NCBI GenBank assembly: GCA_019914945.1 | Contig: CM034108.1 | Span: 382,001-446,000, forward strand | Source: Typha latifolia | Lineage: Eukaryota; Streptophyta; Magnoliopsida; Poales; Typhaceae | Direction: 5' to 3' | Length of the DNA stretch: 64,000 bases | Shown here: piece after piece, positions 48,954 through 61,197 of the stretch | How positions within the stretch are numbered: position 1 is the first letter of the stretch | Layout: the number at the start of each line of letters is the position of its first letter | Position numbers and translations under genes: made by a program | The notes under the pieces: model-generated | Told to the model about the DNA's origin: nothing | Seen by the model: only the letters and a program-made list of their open reading frames with translations | Database searches by the model: none

Positions 48954-51192
48954 CAACCTTTTTCAAGACCCAATTAATAGAATAACACTCCCAAAATAAG
49001 AACGGGAGATGAGATCAGAGCAGTATTCCTGAGTCAAAAGACTTCCTTTCTTTGTTTCACACGCTCAGAGCTTAACCCAATGGACCCATTCCAGCTCGAA
49101 GAAGAGTTTAAAGAGGAAAAAAAGAAAAGCAATTTATATATCGAACTCAACGGACGGTGGATGATGTGCTTCTTTGGAAGGGCCCACAGCATCCTATTGG
49201 TTTCCAGGGGACTTTGTCTTATCGGATGCTTCGAGGCTGCTTCAGACTTCGGGTTGGTGTCTCCCGGTCAAAACGCTGACCCCAGTCCAACCAAACCAGC
49301 GAGCTCCAAAATTAGGCATGTAAAACTAATCGAGCTCGAGCGACTTGGACTGGGATCAAGATTGGGTCAAATTATCACGGCCTATTTCGAACTTGGCTCG
49401 ATCTAGTGGCTTATGATTTGTTTACTTTTATTTGCTTCCTCTCAGGTAGTCAGTACTACAAATCACGAGAGAGATGGACGGTAAAAGCAGGACCAAAATT
49501 TAACCCCAACAAATAAAATTAAAAGAGCAGGACAAATGATTGATGTCCTTTAATTAATATCCGGTACGAGACTTATAGTTTGGATTGGCTATGACATAGA
49601 AGTATAGCATCAGGTGCTGTAGTCGAGTACATGATATTACAAATTATGTTTGCTCTAATTCTCTCTATGGTCTATTAAGCAGCAGCTTATGTTTGCACGG
49701 ATTGATGGTACCAATATACACGACAAGCTAGTCAGGGTTTTAAATCTTCCTTCCTATCCCCAAGCGCATCCTACCAGGAAAATTCTCACTGCTTTGATCT
49801 ATTTATGTGGATTTTCTCTTCAGCATATAATCATTTTTTGCTTGAATTTATCCATTATTGCATTATATTTTCTTTCCCTATTGTGTTTAGCTTTTTTTTT
49901 TTTTTTTTTCTTCTATACTTATATTTGTTGCTTGTTGATTACTCAAAGATTTGTCAACAACTAGTCATCGAGGACCTTTCATCCGGTTAAGAGTTAGCTT
50001 CTTCTTTCTGCAATCCTTAGTACCATTTTTTTCTCATCAACTTTCATGCTTGTTGTTGCGAATGTGGATCTAAGGAAGTTGAATGCTTGTTGAACTTATT
50101 ATCACTGTGAACGGAAATTGGATTGCTAATATATATTTCAAAATTATTCCTCCAAGTGATGCATTCTGTCTATATTTAACTCTCTCGGATTTGATAAATA
50201 TATATATATATATATTCTCTATACTTCCTACTTACTCCTATTATTCTATATTAAATCTGTAAATATATTTAGCGCTTAAATGAATGTTGTGACGCCTACG
50301 ACCCTAAGATATATATATATATATATATACATAGTATGATATGATATGATATGTGTCAGGACTCAGGATGCGTGTGACGACTAGACAAGTCTCATATTCG
50401 AATTGGAGAATAGTTGCTTTCAAATGTGCCAATATAGATATGCGATTGGACTGATGGTTGCATGAGACTAGACGAGTGTTTTGATTGAGTTGGATAAAGG
50501 TTACGATCAAATATGACACATCTGATCAAGAATCAAGTCTAATGCGTGCATCATCAATCAAAATTATTGGACCTGCTTCGGTTGACTTAGCTCTACGTCA
50601 GCCTTTTGCTCCCATGGGCCTCTCTTCCCAACCGTTTTGAAACAGCTCTGGATTGGCCCGTTAGTTTAACCTGTATGAATGTTGCACCGGTCAAAAAGTC
50701 AACATAGCAACTATCACTTACTCTTAGCCAGTCAACTTTTCCTTGGGGGCCCTTGACAGCTGGACAACGCGGTTTTTAAAGCAACAAGGCTCCCACGTCC
50801 GCAGTCCAACGGCAATCAAGCATGTCTCCCACTATTGGCATACATATTATATACATTAGATAGCTGGGCCCATCACTAACAGAGGTTGACCCCTAGATCT
50901 TCTCGTCTTCCATCAATCAAAATACGACACCTAGGACCAATTCCCCTTGATGGCTCTCCACTACGTAGCGGACCGTCAGTAACCGGCCGGGATCTACGTG
51001 CCTCCAACCCAAAACCTCAGCTACTATTGTTAAATTTTTTTGTCTTTGATAAACTTATCCCTTTCTATCTCTCTCTATCCAAAGCCAAGCCCAGGCAATG
51101 ATCCCTCACTACTCCTTCCTACTCCTATGAGGAGGAGCTGTGATCGCCATTGATTTCTTGTGCTTCTCTTTCCCACGCCAAGAAGCATAGCA
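48954..51192. other. intergenic region upstream of bHLH and CrRLK1L genes
   Basis: About 2.2 kb between two divergently transcribed genes. No gene is supported; the open frame at 49689-49964 ends in a poly-T stretch and has no known content. It contains T18-like runs at about 49891-49909, (TA) runs at 50203-50216 and 50311-50328, a TATGA repeat at 50330-50352, and a degenerate 87-base tandem repeat at 50379-50530. Confidence 0.5.
50379..50530. repeat. degenerate tandem repeat, period about 87 bases
   Basis: Two copies start at 50379 (GACTAGACAAGT) and 50466 (GACTAGACGAGT). They share words such as GAATTGGAGAA/GAGTTGGATAA and TCAAATGTG/TCAAATATG in the same order, with clear divergence. Confidence 0.5.
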
Positions 51193-53730
51193 ATGGCCGC
51201 CTCTCTTCTATTCCTCCTAATTATTCTATTCTCCACCACCACCAACATCGCCAATGCAATTCCACCACCGGCACAAATATTTGATCCCCGTGACAACTAC
51301 CTCCTCAACTGCGGAGCGCCGGGGAGCACACGACTCGACGACGGCCGCACCTTCCGCTCCGACCCCGAGTCCTCCTCCTTCCTCTCGACTCCAGTAGACA
51401 TAAAGATCTCCACCGCCGCTAATTCTACGGTCTCCCCACTCTACCTTACCGCACGTGTCTTCTCCGAGCCCTCCACCTACACCTTCTTCATCTCCCAACC
51501 CGGCCGCCATTGGCTTCGCCTCCACTTCTTCCCCTTCGCCAACCAGGACCACAACCTCACCTCCGCCGTCTTCTCCGTCTCCACCGAAGACTTCGTCCTC
51601 CTCCATGACTTCTCCTTCCAATCCACCGCTCCTTCCCCGGTGCTAAAAGAGTACTTGGTAAACACCCAGGGAGACAGTCTAAAGCTCCTCTTCTCCCCGA
51701 AAAAAGGCTCCGCCGCATTCATCAACGCCATCGAGGTGGTGTCGGCTCCGCCCAACCTTATCCCCAACACCACCGCCGGTGTTTCCCCCAAGAGCGACGT
51801 CGACTTCTCCAACAACGCCTTGCAAGTCGTATATCGGTTGACCATGGGCGGCGGCCTAATTCTTCCGTCCAACGACACGCTAGCAAGGACGTGGCAGTCC
51901 GACGCCTCCTTCTTAAAAATTCCGATGGCGGCGAGCGACGCGTGGGTTCCGATGAGCACGATCAAGTACCCGGACGACGGCTCCCTCACGCCTTTGATTG
52001 CGCCGCCAATGATCTACGCGACGGCGAAGCAGATGGCGAAGTCCAACACGAGCAACGCCAATTTTAACATCACGTGGGAAATGGCGGCGGAGCCTGGCTT
52101 CTCGTACCTGATCCGCCTCCATTTCTGCGACATCGTGAGCAAGACCCTCGACAACCTCTACTTCAACGTCTACCTCAATGGCCTCATGGGCGTCGCCAAC
52201 CTCGACCTCTCCTCCTTAACCTTAGGCCTCGCGGTAGCCTACTACAGAGACTTAGTGCTCGACTCGTCATCCATCATCAATTCCACGATTAGAGTTCAAG
52301 TCGGCCCGTCCATGACAGCTGTCTCCGGCGACCCAAACGCCATTCTTAACGGCCTCGAGATTATGAAGATTAGCAACCAAGCTGGCAGCTTGGACGGACT
52401 CTACTCCGTTACTGATGGAAACCAGAGGAGTATTGGGAAGATGGTAGTAACCGGATTGGGCCTCGCAACTCTGGGTCTTGCTTTAGTTCTACTTATAACA
52501 ATGCTATGTAGACGGAGATGTCAACCAACGGAATGGGACGAGAAGAACAACAGCTTCACTTCTTGGCTCCTCCCCATAAACACGAGTCAATCCAGCTTCT
52601 TGAGCGGCTGCAGCAAGATGTCGAGGACTCGCTTCGGCGACACCCGGAGCAAGAGCGGCTTCTCCGGCCTCTTCTCCTCTGGCACCTACGGCGTCGGCCG
52701 CTACTTCACCTTCGCCGAGATGCAGAAGGCGACGAAGAACTTCGACGACAAAGCCGTCATCGGTGTCGGAGGGTTCGGCAAGGTCTACCTCGGGAAGCTG
52801 GACGACGGCACGACGTTGGCCATCAAGCGTGGAAATCCTTCATCCGAGCAAGGCATCAACGAGTTCCAAACGGAGATACAATTGCTATCCAAGCTCCGCC
52901 ACCGGCATCTCGTGTCGCTCATCGGATGCTGCGACGAGAACAGCGAGATGATCTTGGTGTACGAGTACATGTCGAACGGCCCATTGAGAGACCACCTCTA
53001 CGGTAGCAGTGACAAAGAGCCGCTCTCATGGAAGCAGAGGTTGGAGATCAGCATCGGCGCGGCGAAGGGCTTACACTACCTCCACACCGGCGCGGCGCAG
53101 GGCATCATCCACCGCGACGTGAAGACCACCAACATCCTCCTCGACGAGAACCTCATCGCCAAAGTCGCCGACTTTGGCCTCTCCAAGGCGGCGCCGTCGC
53201 TAGAACACACCCACGTCAGTACCGCCGTCAAGGGGAGCTTCGGGTACCTCGACCCGGAGTACTTCCGACGTCAGCAGCTGACGGAGAAATCCGACGTGTA
53301 CTCCTTCGGGGTGGTGCTCTTCGAAGTCTTATGCGCGAGGCCGGCGATTAACCCGGCGCTGCCCCGGGAGCAGGTGAACTTGGCGGAGTGGGCTCTGCAA
53401 TGGCATCGCAAAGGCCTTCTCGAGAAGATCATCGATCCGCATATCGCCGGGACGATCAAGGCAGAGTCGTTGGAGAAGTTCGTGGAGGCGGCAGAAAAGT
53501 GCTTGGCCGACTATGGCGTCGATCGGCCGTCGATGGGGGATGTGTTATGGAAGCTTGAGTGCGCCTTGCAGCTCCAAGAGGCGAGTAAGGGAGAGGCCAA
53601 GTGCGATCCTTCGTCGGTGGAGAATAATGGAGATGGAATTCCGTTGAAGAGCATAGAGGTGGCCGGATTCGTCGCCGTCGGAGATGACTCCGGGACTGCA
53701 GTGCCGCCTCCGTTGATGCAAGGGAGATGA
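51193..53730 (+). CDS. CrRLK1L (malectin-like) receptor kinase, ERULUS/CAP1-like
   Basis: A single exon of 845 codons, intronless as usual for this family. I chose the ATG at 51193 because it starts a clean signal peptide (MAASLLFLLIILFSTTTNIA, cleavage after about residue 22). A malectin-like ectodomain follows (about 32-410) with NYLLNCG, WLRLHFFPF and YLIRLHFCDI blocks. A membrane segment spans about 417-439 (VVTGLGLATLGLALVLLITM). The kinase is complete: glycine loop GVGGFGKV from Gly524, Lys545, HRDVK (Asp642), DFG (Asp660) and the activation segment GSFGYLDPEYFRR. These receptors bind RALF peptides and sense cell-wall state at the plasma membrane. The kinase text (EQGINEFQTEIQLLSKLRHR; CARPAINPALPREQVNLAEW) is closest in memory to Arabidopsis At5g61350. 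Strong GC3 bias contrasts with the AT-rich flanks. Confidence 0.95.
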   Translation: MAASLLFLLIILFSTTTNIANAIPPPAQIFDPRDNYLLNCGAPGSTRLDDGRTFRSDPESSSFLSTPVDIKISTAANSTVSPLYLTARVFSEPSTYTFFISQPGRHWLRLHFFPFANQDHNLTSAVFSVSTEDFVLLHDFSFQSTAPSPVLKEYLVNTQGDSLKLLFSPKKGSAAFINAIEVVSAPPNLIPNTTAGVSPKSDVDFSNNALQVVYRLTMGGGLILPSNDTLARTWQSDASFLKIPMAASDAWVPMSTIKYPDDGSLTPLIAPPMIYATAKQMAKSNTSNANFNITWEMAAEPGFSYLIRLHFCDIVSKTLDNLYFNVYLNGLMGVANLDLSSLTLGLAVAYYRDLVLDSSSIINSTIRVQVGPSMTAVSGDPNAILNGLEIMKISNQAGSLDGLYSVTDGNQRSIGKMVVTGLGLATLGLALVLLITMLCRRRCQPTEWDEKNNSFTSWLLPINTSQSSFLSGCSKMSRTRFGDTRSKSGFSGLFSSGTYGVGRYFTFAEMQKATKNFDDKAVIGVGGFGKVYLGKLDDGTTLAIKRGNPSSEQGINEFQTEIQLLSKLRHRHLVSLIGCCDENSEMILVYEYMSNGPLRDHLYGSSDKEPLSWKQRLEISIGAAKGLHYLHTGAAQGIIHRDVKTTNILLDENLIAKVADFGLSKAAPSLEHTHVSTAVKGSFGYLDPEYFRRQQLTEKSDVYSFGVVLFEVLCARPAINPALPREQVNLAEWALQWHRKGLLEKIIDPHIAGTIKAESLEKFVEAAEKCLADYGVDRPSMGDVLWKLECALQLQEASKGEAKCDPSSVENNGDGIPLKSIEVAGFVAVGDDSGTAVPPPLMQGR

Positions 53731-54493
53731 AACAAATTCAATTTATCGCGGCGTGTTTAAAGTTATCTTTAAAGTGATTTAATTGAGGTGAAATGTGTTG
53801 CAATTGGAGATGGTTAGTTAGTTATTCTTTTGTTCTTGTGAAATTTTTTTTTAACTTTTACTAAAGGTTGTACGAATAAGGACGTGTTTGCAAAGTACTT
53901 TAAGAATTCTCTCTCTGGTTATGCTATCGGTTGTAAATTAAGAGGCCGGTCTTGTTTCTGGTTAAATTCCGAATGATTTGCATGCAAATTAAATTCTCTA
54001 TATAATGATACTACCAGGTCCAAACATAAAAGCTAAAATAGCACTTTTTGACCTATTCGGTAATATAATTATAAAGCGGATAATATATTCAATTAAACTT
54101 CCTCGATAGCTGTAGTAATACAAACGGGAGATAAGGACGAGGCCACGAGAGTTACCCCGGATAACGCGTTTCACATGAAAATTTACAGCCTCTTACATTT
54201 GATGGGATCCTTTTCCTATTATCAGATTTGTTTCATGAATAAGAAAATAGTAAAAGTCGTGGCTCCAATGGACCGCCATCCGCTCATCGGATTCCGCTCT
54301 CTCGTGCGACACGGAAGCATCTAATGATCGAGTACACATTGCTTTGCTTTGCGTACTAAAAGGGCTCGGTTTTGCGCGGCAAAGGCTTCTTCTCCTCCTC
54401 GTTCCCACCTAATTGTCTCGGTCACACACTCACACTCCCTTTTTAACATCTAACAACTCGAGCTTTCTTAATTTCGAATCAACAAGGAAATCC
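53731..54493. other. CrRLK1L 3' UTR and OSCA promoter
   Basis: AT-rich 3' flank, then a GC-richer stretch from about 54250 that should be the OSCA promoter and leader. No additional gene is supported. Confidence 0.45.
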
Positions 54494-55989
54494 ATGATCG
54501 TCTCAGCTCTCCTCACCGCCGTGGGGATCAACCTCGGCCTCACCGTCCTCTTATTTGCCCTCTACTCCATCCTCCGGAAGCAGCCGTGGAGCTCCGGGTT
54601 ATACGCCCCTCGCCTCATCGCCGTGGGCGGATCTCAGCCGAGTGAGTTCCACATCGACAGACTCCTCCCCTCGCCGGGATGGGTACGGCGAGCGTGGCAA
54701 CCATCCGAGGACGACCTCCTAGCCTCCTCCGGCCTCGACGCTGTCGTCTTCATGCGGATCTTTATCTTTAGGTTATCATTCTTCTCTTGTTTCTCATTCA
54801 CGCTTGTGTCGATATAGGGTTTTGGTTTCTCGATACATCTTGCCTCGACGCCGTTGTTTTCTTGCGGATATTTATCTTTAGGTTTTCTTGTTTATCTCGA
54901 TCTCGATTCGCTCTTGTGTCGGTTTAGGTTTTTGGTTTCTTGATTTGGTTCTTAATGCAGTTTGAGGGTTTTCTCGGTCGCGGGGGCCGTAGGGATCTTT
55001 GTTCTTCTTCCGGTAAATTATTTTGGGGATCAGTTGCGAGAAATTGACTTCTCAGATCTGCCGAATAAGTCGTTGGATATGTTCAGCATTTCGAATGTTC
55101 AGGATGGATCGAAGTGGTGAGTCTTATTTGCTTGTTAAGTTGTTGCTCTTAGAATTGCGGAAGAATATGCTGATAATTGCATTCGTGAAATCGATCTAAC
55201 CCTTGTATAAGCTGAGGAATAAGATGGATGAGAAACTGTCAATAGCATAATAGCATGTCGATAGCCTAGTGATTATGACGTGAGATGTGTGAAGGAAAAA
55301 AAAAAACAGGACGGAGAGACCTCTTGTACTTCAACCCACTTAGATTATTAACAAACCAATTCAAAATAAATAGCCAAGATTCAGACTAGATGCATAATAA
55401 TTAAAAGAAAATAATAATAGAGAAGTATGACACCATCATAATTAAATTTACGTAATTCACCCAAATCCGGGCTACATCCATGGTTTATCAACAAGTGTAT
55501 CCACTATCAATTAAAGAAAATTTACAATATTTGACGTACCTCCTTAAATATTACAACAAGCATATCAACTATCAATTGAAGAAAATTTACAAAGAGGATA
55601 TTTGAGGTTACCTCCTTAAAGATGGCAACAAACATATCCACGCCCTTACATGATTATTAAATCACTCATAACAAGATGGAACCTCTTTATGTAATTTCTT
55701 ATGTGTTCGTTGTGAATCTCTGTTGCTCGTATAATTGCATATAATTTGTTATTTTCTGTTAACTAATTTCATCTCACACAGGTTTCTTTGGTGTAAAACC
55801 AAAACAGAACACTTGCTCTTTACTAAGCTTGTATTGTAATTGCAGGTTATGGTTTCACTTTTCTGCTGCATACCTTATTACGGGAATAGTATGCTACCTA
55901 TTATATCTTGTAAGTCAGATTTTTATTTTTATTAATTTTTTTATTATTTTTTATTTTATTCCCATAGAACTTTCATTAGGAGTTAGTCT

Positions 55990-56029
<40 letters not shown>

Positions 56030-59000
56030 TTACCTACTATAGTGTTCCTGATTTCTTTTCCTCTAATGAAAATTATAGTGCAAGGAAATTAGCTCATGTT
56101 ATTAGGATGTGACTTTTGTGTGCCATAAGTATCCTTTAGAGGTAGTCCACAAAAATGTTACTGGTGGTTGATTTACATACCTTTAGTACTCTACTGATCA
56201 GCAGAGTTCCTCATTTTAATATGGCTATAAAGTTGCTAATATACTAGCATAACTTTTTCTTTAATCTGCAGGAGTATAAATACATCTCAGGTAAGAGGCT
56301 TGCCCACTATATGGCATCAAAACTATTACCACATCACTTCACAATCCTTGTCCGAGGTGTACCAATAGGTGAGGGGATTTCTGTCAGCGATACTATCGAG
56401 AGTTTCTTCACGGAGTATCATCCCTCAACATACTTGTCCCATACCGTGGTTCATCAAACAAGCAAGCTTCGGCGTCTTGTTGTAAGAGTTTACATCAAAT
56501 TCCAGAGAATGCTTACCTTCTATACGAGTCTCTGCAATTTAATTTGCAAAGAAGCATTAGTTATCTCATGCCTTGTGTTGCCAAGAATCCTATTTTCTTT
56601 TATTGTTCTGAATTGCAGATTATTCTGAAGACCGTCATGTTTTGGCATTAAAATTTTAATCATTTCCATGTCTTAGTTAAGTGTGAATTTGCAATGTTTT
56701 GCAATGTACTGTCTTACCTTCAATTCTTGATAATGATCGTTTCATTAATTCCTGTCCAGGAAGATACTGAGAATCTTTATAAAAGACTCACTCACCTAAA
56801 ATCCACGCCACATTCTTCACAAAACCGCCAAAGGAGTTGCTTTCTTGGTTTGTTTGGGAAGAAAAATGATCTTGTTGGTCACTACACAAAGCAATTGGAA
56901 GATTTGGAAGAGAATGTGAGAATAGGACAATCAGATGTTTCTATGACTGGAGAGGTGCACTCATTTTGCTTCTTATTTCAGTCAGCTTCTAGATATTGTT
57001 TGTCAGTTGTCCCTTTAAATTAGTAGTTGATATGGATGATCCTTGAAAAGCTGTTTGCAGAACCTCTTAATTTTGGTTTTAAGTCATAGGGTCTGCTATC
57101 AGTTATGTCTTTTTTATGCTGCATGCTTTTACATACTATTGATATTTTTCATGACAGCATCAGCCTGCATTATTTACTTTATTGTCTGCACAGTTTTGGG
57201 GATGTAGATTATAATAATTATATCTACCAACTCTTTTTCCTCGTGTAGTATCCTTTCTACTTTTTTCTTTGCTTCATTTATTTTTCATTACCTATAATAA
57301 TATTCTTTTCTTTTATCCAAGTCAGCACGCTTGCACTTTCTTGGGGTCTTCTCTGAGAATTTAGCTTTGTATTCCTGGAAGTTCATATTATTGAAGTTCT
57401 TGTTCATACCGTAGGAAGTTCCTGCTGCCTTTGTTAGCTTCAGATCTCGTTATGGTGCTGCAACTGCTCTTAACATTCAACAATCAATCAATCCAACAGA
57501 GTGGGTAACAGAGCAAGCCCCTGAACCTCAGGATGTTTATTGGCCTTTCTTTTCTACGTCATTCATGCAAAGATGGATTTCCAAGCTGGTGATTATTGTC
57601 GCGTCATTTCTTCTCATAGTTGTTTTTCTTATAGTAGCGGCATTTGTCCAAGGGCTAACCTACTTGGAACAGCTAGAGATTTGGTTGCCCTTCCTGAGAA
57701 AGATACTGAAGATGTAAGTCTTTCAAGTTGGCAATGTCTCAAAATGCTTGTATCGTTTTCTTTTTTATGGAGTGATTCTTCTTAGTGAAGTTGTACTGCT
57801 TCTTCTATAAATGCTGCAGGTAGGTTCAATAACTGAAGATATATTTTTTTGTGTCACTCTTATATTACGTATATATATCTGCCTGGCCATCTTTCTTTTA
57901 TGGTTAATACTAGATCAGCAATGCATCAACTATAAATTGGACTACTGAAAAATGTTCTGATGCAAGTAATATATATTTGCAGAGCTGTTGTGAGTCAAAT
58001 AATTACTGGCTATCTTCCCAGTCTCATTCTTCACGTTCTTTCATCTTTTGTTCCTCCCATCATGATCGCCTTTTCAACCATGCAAGGATATATCTCTAGA
58101 AGTGAGATTGAGAAAAGTGCTTGCAGTAAGATGCTTTGGTTTACTATATGGAGTCTCTTCTTTGCGAATGTGCTTACAGGATCAGTTACTAGTCAGATTC
58201 AGATAATTCTTGATCCAAAGAATATTCCTGAAAGACTTGCTGTTGTCGTACCAGCTCAAGTAAGTCTCCCTGTCTCTCTAGGAGTTGTTACATTAGGTTT
58301 ATTGTACTTTTTAGAAGCTATTTATTTCAGACTGCTGAAACATGATATTCTGGTGATCTTCTAGTTGTGTATGTTACAGCTAGTTTCTATTTACCTGGAG
58401 GAGTTTTTTCCATGAAATATATCTAACTAGTTTTGAGGAACAAAAACACTTTCATCCTCACCGGATTATACTGCAATATGCATTACAAAGATGCAAATGG
58501 GGGCACATGTGCATTTGATATTAGCAGGTTTACATCCATGAAGTATGAAATACAGAATAAGTAGTAAAGAAGAATGGTCAAAGTATTTGCAAAATATGGA
58601 AGATAAGTGTTCCACGTCCATTTGCTATTTATATGTCCTTTTTTGTTCAGATGGCCATGAAAGATGACTTACATTTTATGAAGTAACTTTTTGAGGGACA
58701 CAAATTTCGCATCTTCATACGTGCTACAGATAGTACACTTATACCAAACTGACTAGCACTCATTCTTTGCAAATGATATGCTACAGTTAGCACGTAAAGG
58801 TGCAAAAGTTCTTTTTCTTCACTCTTGTCCATTTCTTTGCACTCATATCATTTTGCTAGTATGTTTGGTTTGACTACCACGCCAACAACACTTGATATAC
58901 ATATGTATATTCATATAATCTGTCTTGATTGTCATAGGCAAACAATTGCTGTAGGTTCCTTTACCATTTTTCCTTTATCAATATACTTAAAACAAAGAAC

Positions 59001-61197
59001 ATTTCCATATATCCTAGTTCCTTGACATGATCGAAAAAATTTCATATAACGGAACATTTCGCAGCTGTATGGTATATATATATATATATATATATGAGTT
59101 AGTAAGATGGTACTTACTGCAGCATATTATCACTTTTTGTATGTATTGGTTTGGTGCACATCAAATAAGCAATTATGAAGTACTCGTAACATGCCTTATG
59201 CCTTTTATTTATCATAGAATTACATATATATGCAGTATGTTGAACTTAATCTTTCTTTTATTTTTGGATGGGCATATGTTTCACTTGAAGCATTTGCTTG
59301 TGAGCTGGCTATGTTACTACGTGACTGGACACAAATAGGCAACACATATTCATTCATTTTCTCTTATTTTTTCTTAAAAGTATTACATGCATATTGATAA
59401 ATTAATATCTACCTTTCAGGCCTCTTTTTTCATTGCCTATGTGGTGACGTCATGGACTAGCGTATCCTCAGAACTCACTCAGACCTTGTCTTTCATTGGT
59501 CATTTGTTAGGCAAACATTGTTCAAGTTGTAAGGGTGATGACTTCAGGATCCCATCAATTCCTTATCATAGTGAAATACCTCGAATTCTCTTATTTGGAT
59601 TGCTTGGATTCACATACTTTCTTTTAGCTCCACTTATTCTACCATTTATATTGGTTTTCTTCTGCATTGGATATATTATCTACCGTAATCAGGTGAGACT
59701 ACTGTTGTATCTCTGCATTATTTTCTTTTCTCTTGTTTTATAATTTCACCTCTTTAAGAAATCAAATATATAGTAGGAAGTTTTATTGAGGATTCCAAAT
59801 GAGTGACGGGACATTTATTTTTTTGACGTGTTCAAATCCTGAATTTTACTATATATCAAATGGTCTAATGACATTCTAGAAAAGAATTTATTCATACAAG
59901 AGATAAATGTACCTATGGGCATACTTGTCTACATGCATGTAAATTTTGTCTGTCATCTATGCTATATGGATTTGCAATAGCATGAATAGTCCTGAGTCCT
60001 TACTGGGGTTTCCCTCAATTTTCCTCCAAACAAAAATCATGCATGCATGCATATATCATAAATTTAATTTTGCCCTGTTACCCATTGAAACTTTTGCTGA
60101 TTTTGAAGCTTTTCACTGCCTTCATTGTATTTTGATTTGTTTCTTTTTGACTCTAGTTAATTATTCTATAACGTGATTGCTCCCTGATTATATGATTGTC
60201 ATTCTTTTGGTTCATGTTGTTTATTTATGGGGTCTGAACATTTTATGCAGCTTTTTAATGTGTACTCACCGAAGTATGACACTGGTGGAAGGTTTTGGCC
60301 CCTTGTGCACAATTCGACAATATTTTCTCTGATACTTATGCACATAGTTGCAATTGGAATATTTGGGCTTAAGAAGCTTCCACTTGCATCAAGCTTGATT
60401 TTGCCACTTCCAGTGTTCACACTGCTGTTTAATGAGTACTGCAGGAAACGTTTTCTGCCTATTTTCCAAGCATATTCTGCTGAGGTACTAATATTAATTA
60501 TAGTAATTAATCTGCCTTGAAGAGATGAATTATAAAACTTCTCAATAATATTGCTTTATGAGGTTTACCAAAGGCAATCTGTCGATCTTATTGATCTTAT
60601 ATTCTTTAATACCATCTAGGCTTATAATTTGTTTGATCACATTGGTATGAAGTATTTTACATTGGAATAAGGTCATGCATTTACCTACAATGGTGAGTAG
60701 CCAGTAGAAGTTACAGTGACATGGTTAATTAGGGCAATAGACTCCAATGTTTTCAGTTGTGCATGTCCAAGTGAAATATTGTTGAGATTTTCATGTTATG
60801 TCTACATATAAAATTCTTAGGGTTCATTGGTTGTTACTATGGAACAAGCCTCATGTCTCATACTTGTTACTACTTCACTGGTTATTACTATAGAAGAGGC
60901 CTTCTTTAGTTGGAGTGTTAGATGACTCCACACTTAAATTAGGACGTCCATTTCTTATTCTATCTATTTTCTAGTGGTCTTATTACTTCTTGATGCTAGT
61001 TTTCATATTAATCTGTCTATATTTGGAATCTGTTTTTGCAGACTCTGATAAAGAAAGACAGAGCAGATCAGAATGATCCAGCAATTAGTGAGTTCTTCAA
61101 TAATCTAATGAGAGCGTATCGTGACCCAGCGCTGATGCCAATTCACCATTCTCTTAACACAAATGAGCAGAACTCCCCTCTGCTACATCCTTCTTAA
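54494..61197 (+). CDS. OSCA/CSC1-like hyperosmolality-gated cation channel (HYP1 clade)
   Basis: Ten exons join in frame: 54494-54771, 54961-55116, 55846-55909, 56272-56481, 56760-56954, 57415-57713, 57983-58259, 59420-59692, 60251-60484 and 61042-61197, giving 713 residues. The N-terminal membrane region begins [20 protein letters not shown], followed by the RSN1-type helices, a cytosolic PHM7_cyt domain ([29 protein letters not shown]) and the 7-TM pore block with [33 protein letters not shown] and [20 protein letters not shown]. The end AYRDPALMP is typical. I recall these as the HYP1/At1g69450 branch (OSCA clade 2). The family forms dimeric, mechanically gated, calcium-permeable channels at plant membranes. 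The 3' end of exon 1 with its donor is tandemly duplicated in intron 1, intron 2 carries a 65-72 base tandem repeat, and intron 3 a T36 run. Confidence 0.94.
54731..54950. repeat. 110-bp tandem duplication covering the end of OSCA exon 1
   Basis: Copy one (54731-54840) includes the last 41 bases of exon 1 and its donor (TTTAG|GTTATC). Copy two (54841-54950) repeats GCCTCGACGC, TTGCGGAT, TTTATCTTTAGGTT and CTTGTGTCG in order. A second donor-like TTTAG|GTTTTC lies at 54881. Using it would add 110 bases and break the frame. Confidence 0.85.
55489..55641. repeat. tandem repeat in OSCA intron 2
   Basis: Two units of 65 and 72 bases (55489-55553, 55554-55625) begin CAACAAG and share TATCAATT(A/G)AAGAAAATT and TACCTCCTTAAA. 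A partial third unit follows at 55626-55641. Confidence 0.85.
55991..56026. repeat. T36 homopolymer in OSCA intron 3
   Basis: Thirty-six consecutive T between OSCA exons 3 and 4. Length may be unreliable in any assembly. Confidence 0.85.
59075..59097. repeat. (TA)n run in OSCA intron 7
   Basis: A short TA microsatellite within the 1.16-kb intron 58260-59419. No gene is supported in that intron. Confidence 0.8.

Noticed and set aside
49689..49990. Small protein gene upstream of the receptor kinase
   Set aside because: The frame runs into a poly-T tract, is hydrophobic from T-richness, and has no homology I recognise.
51160..51192. Earlier start of the receptor kinase
   Set aside because: Only a GTG is available there; the ATG at 51193 begins a normal signal peptide.
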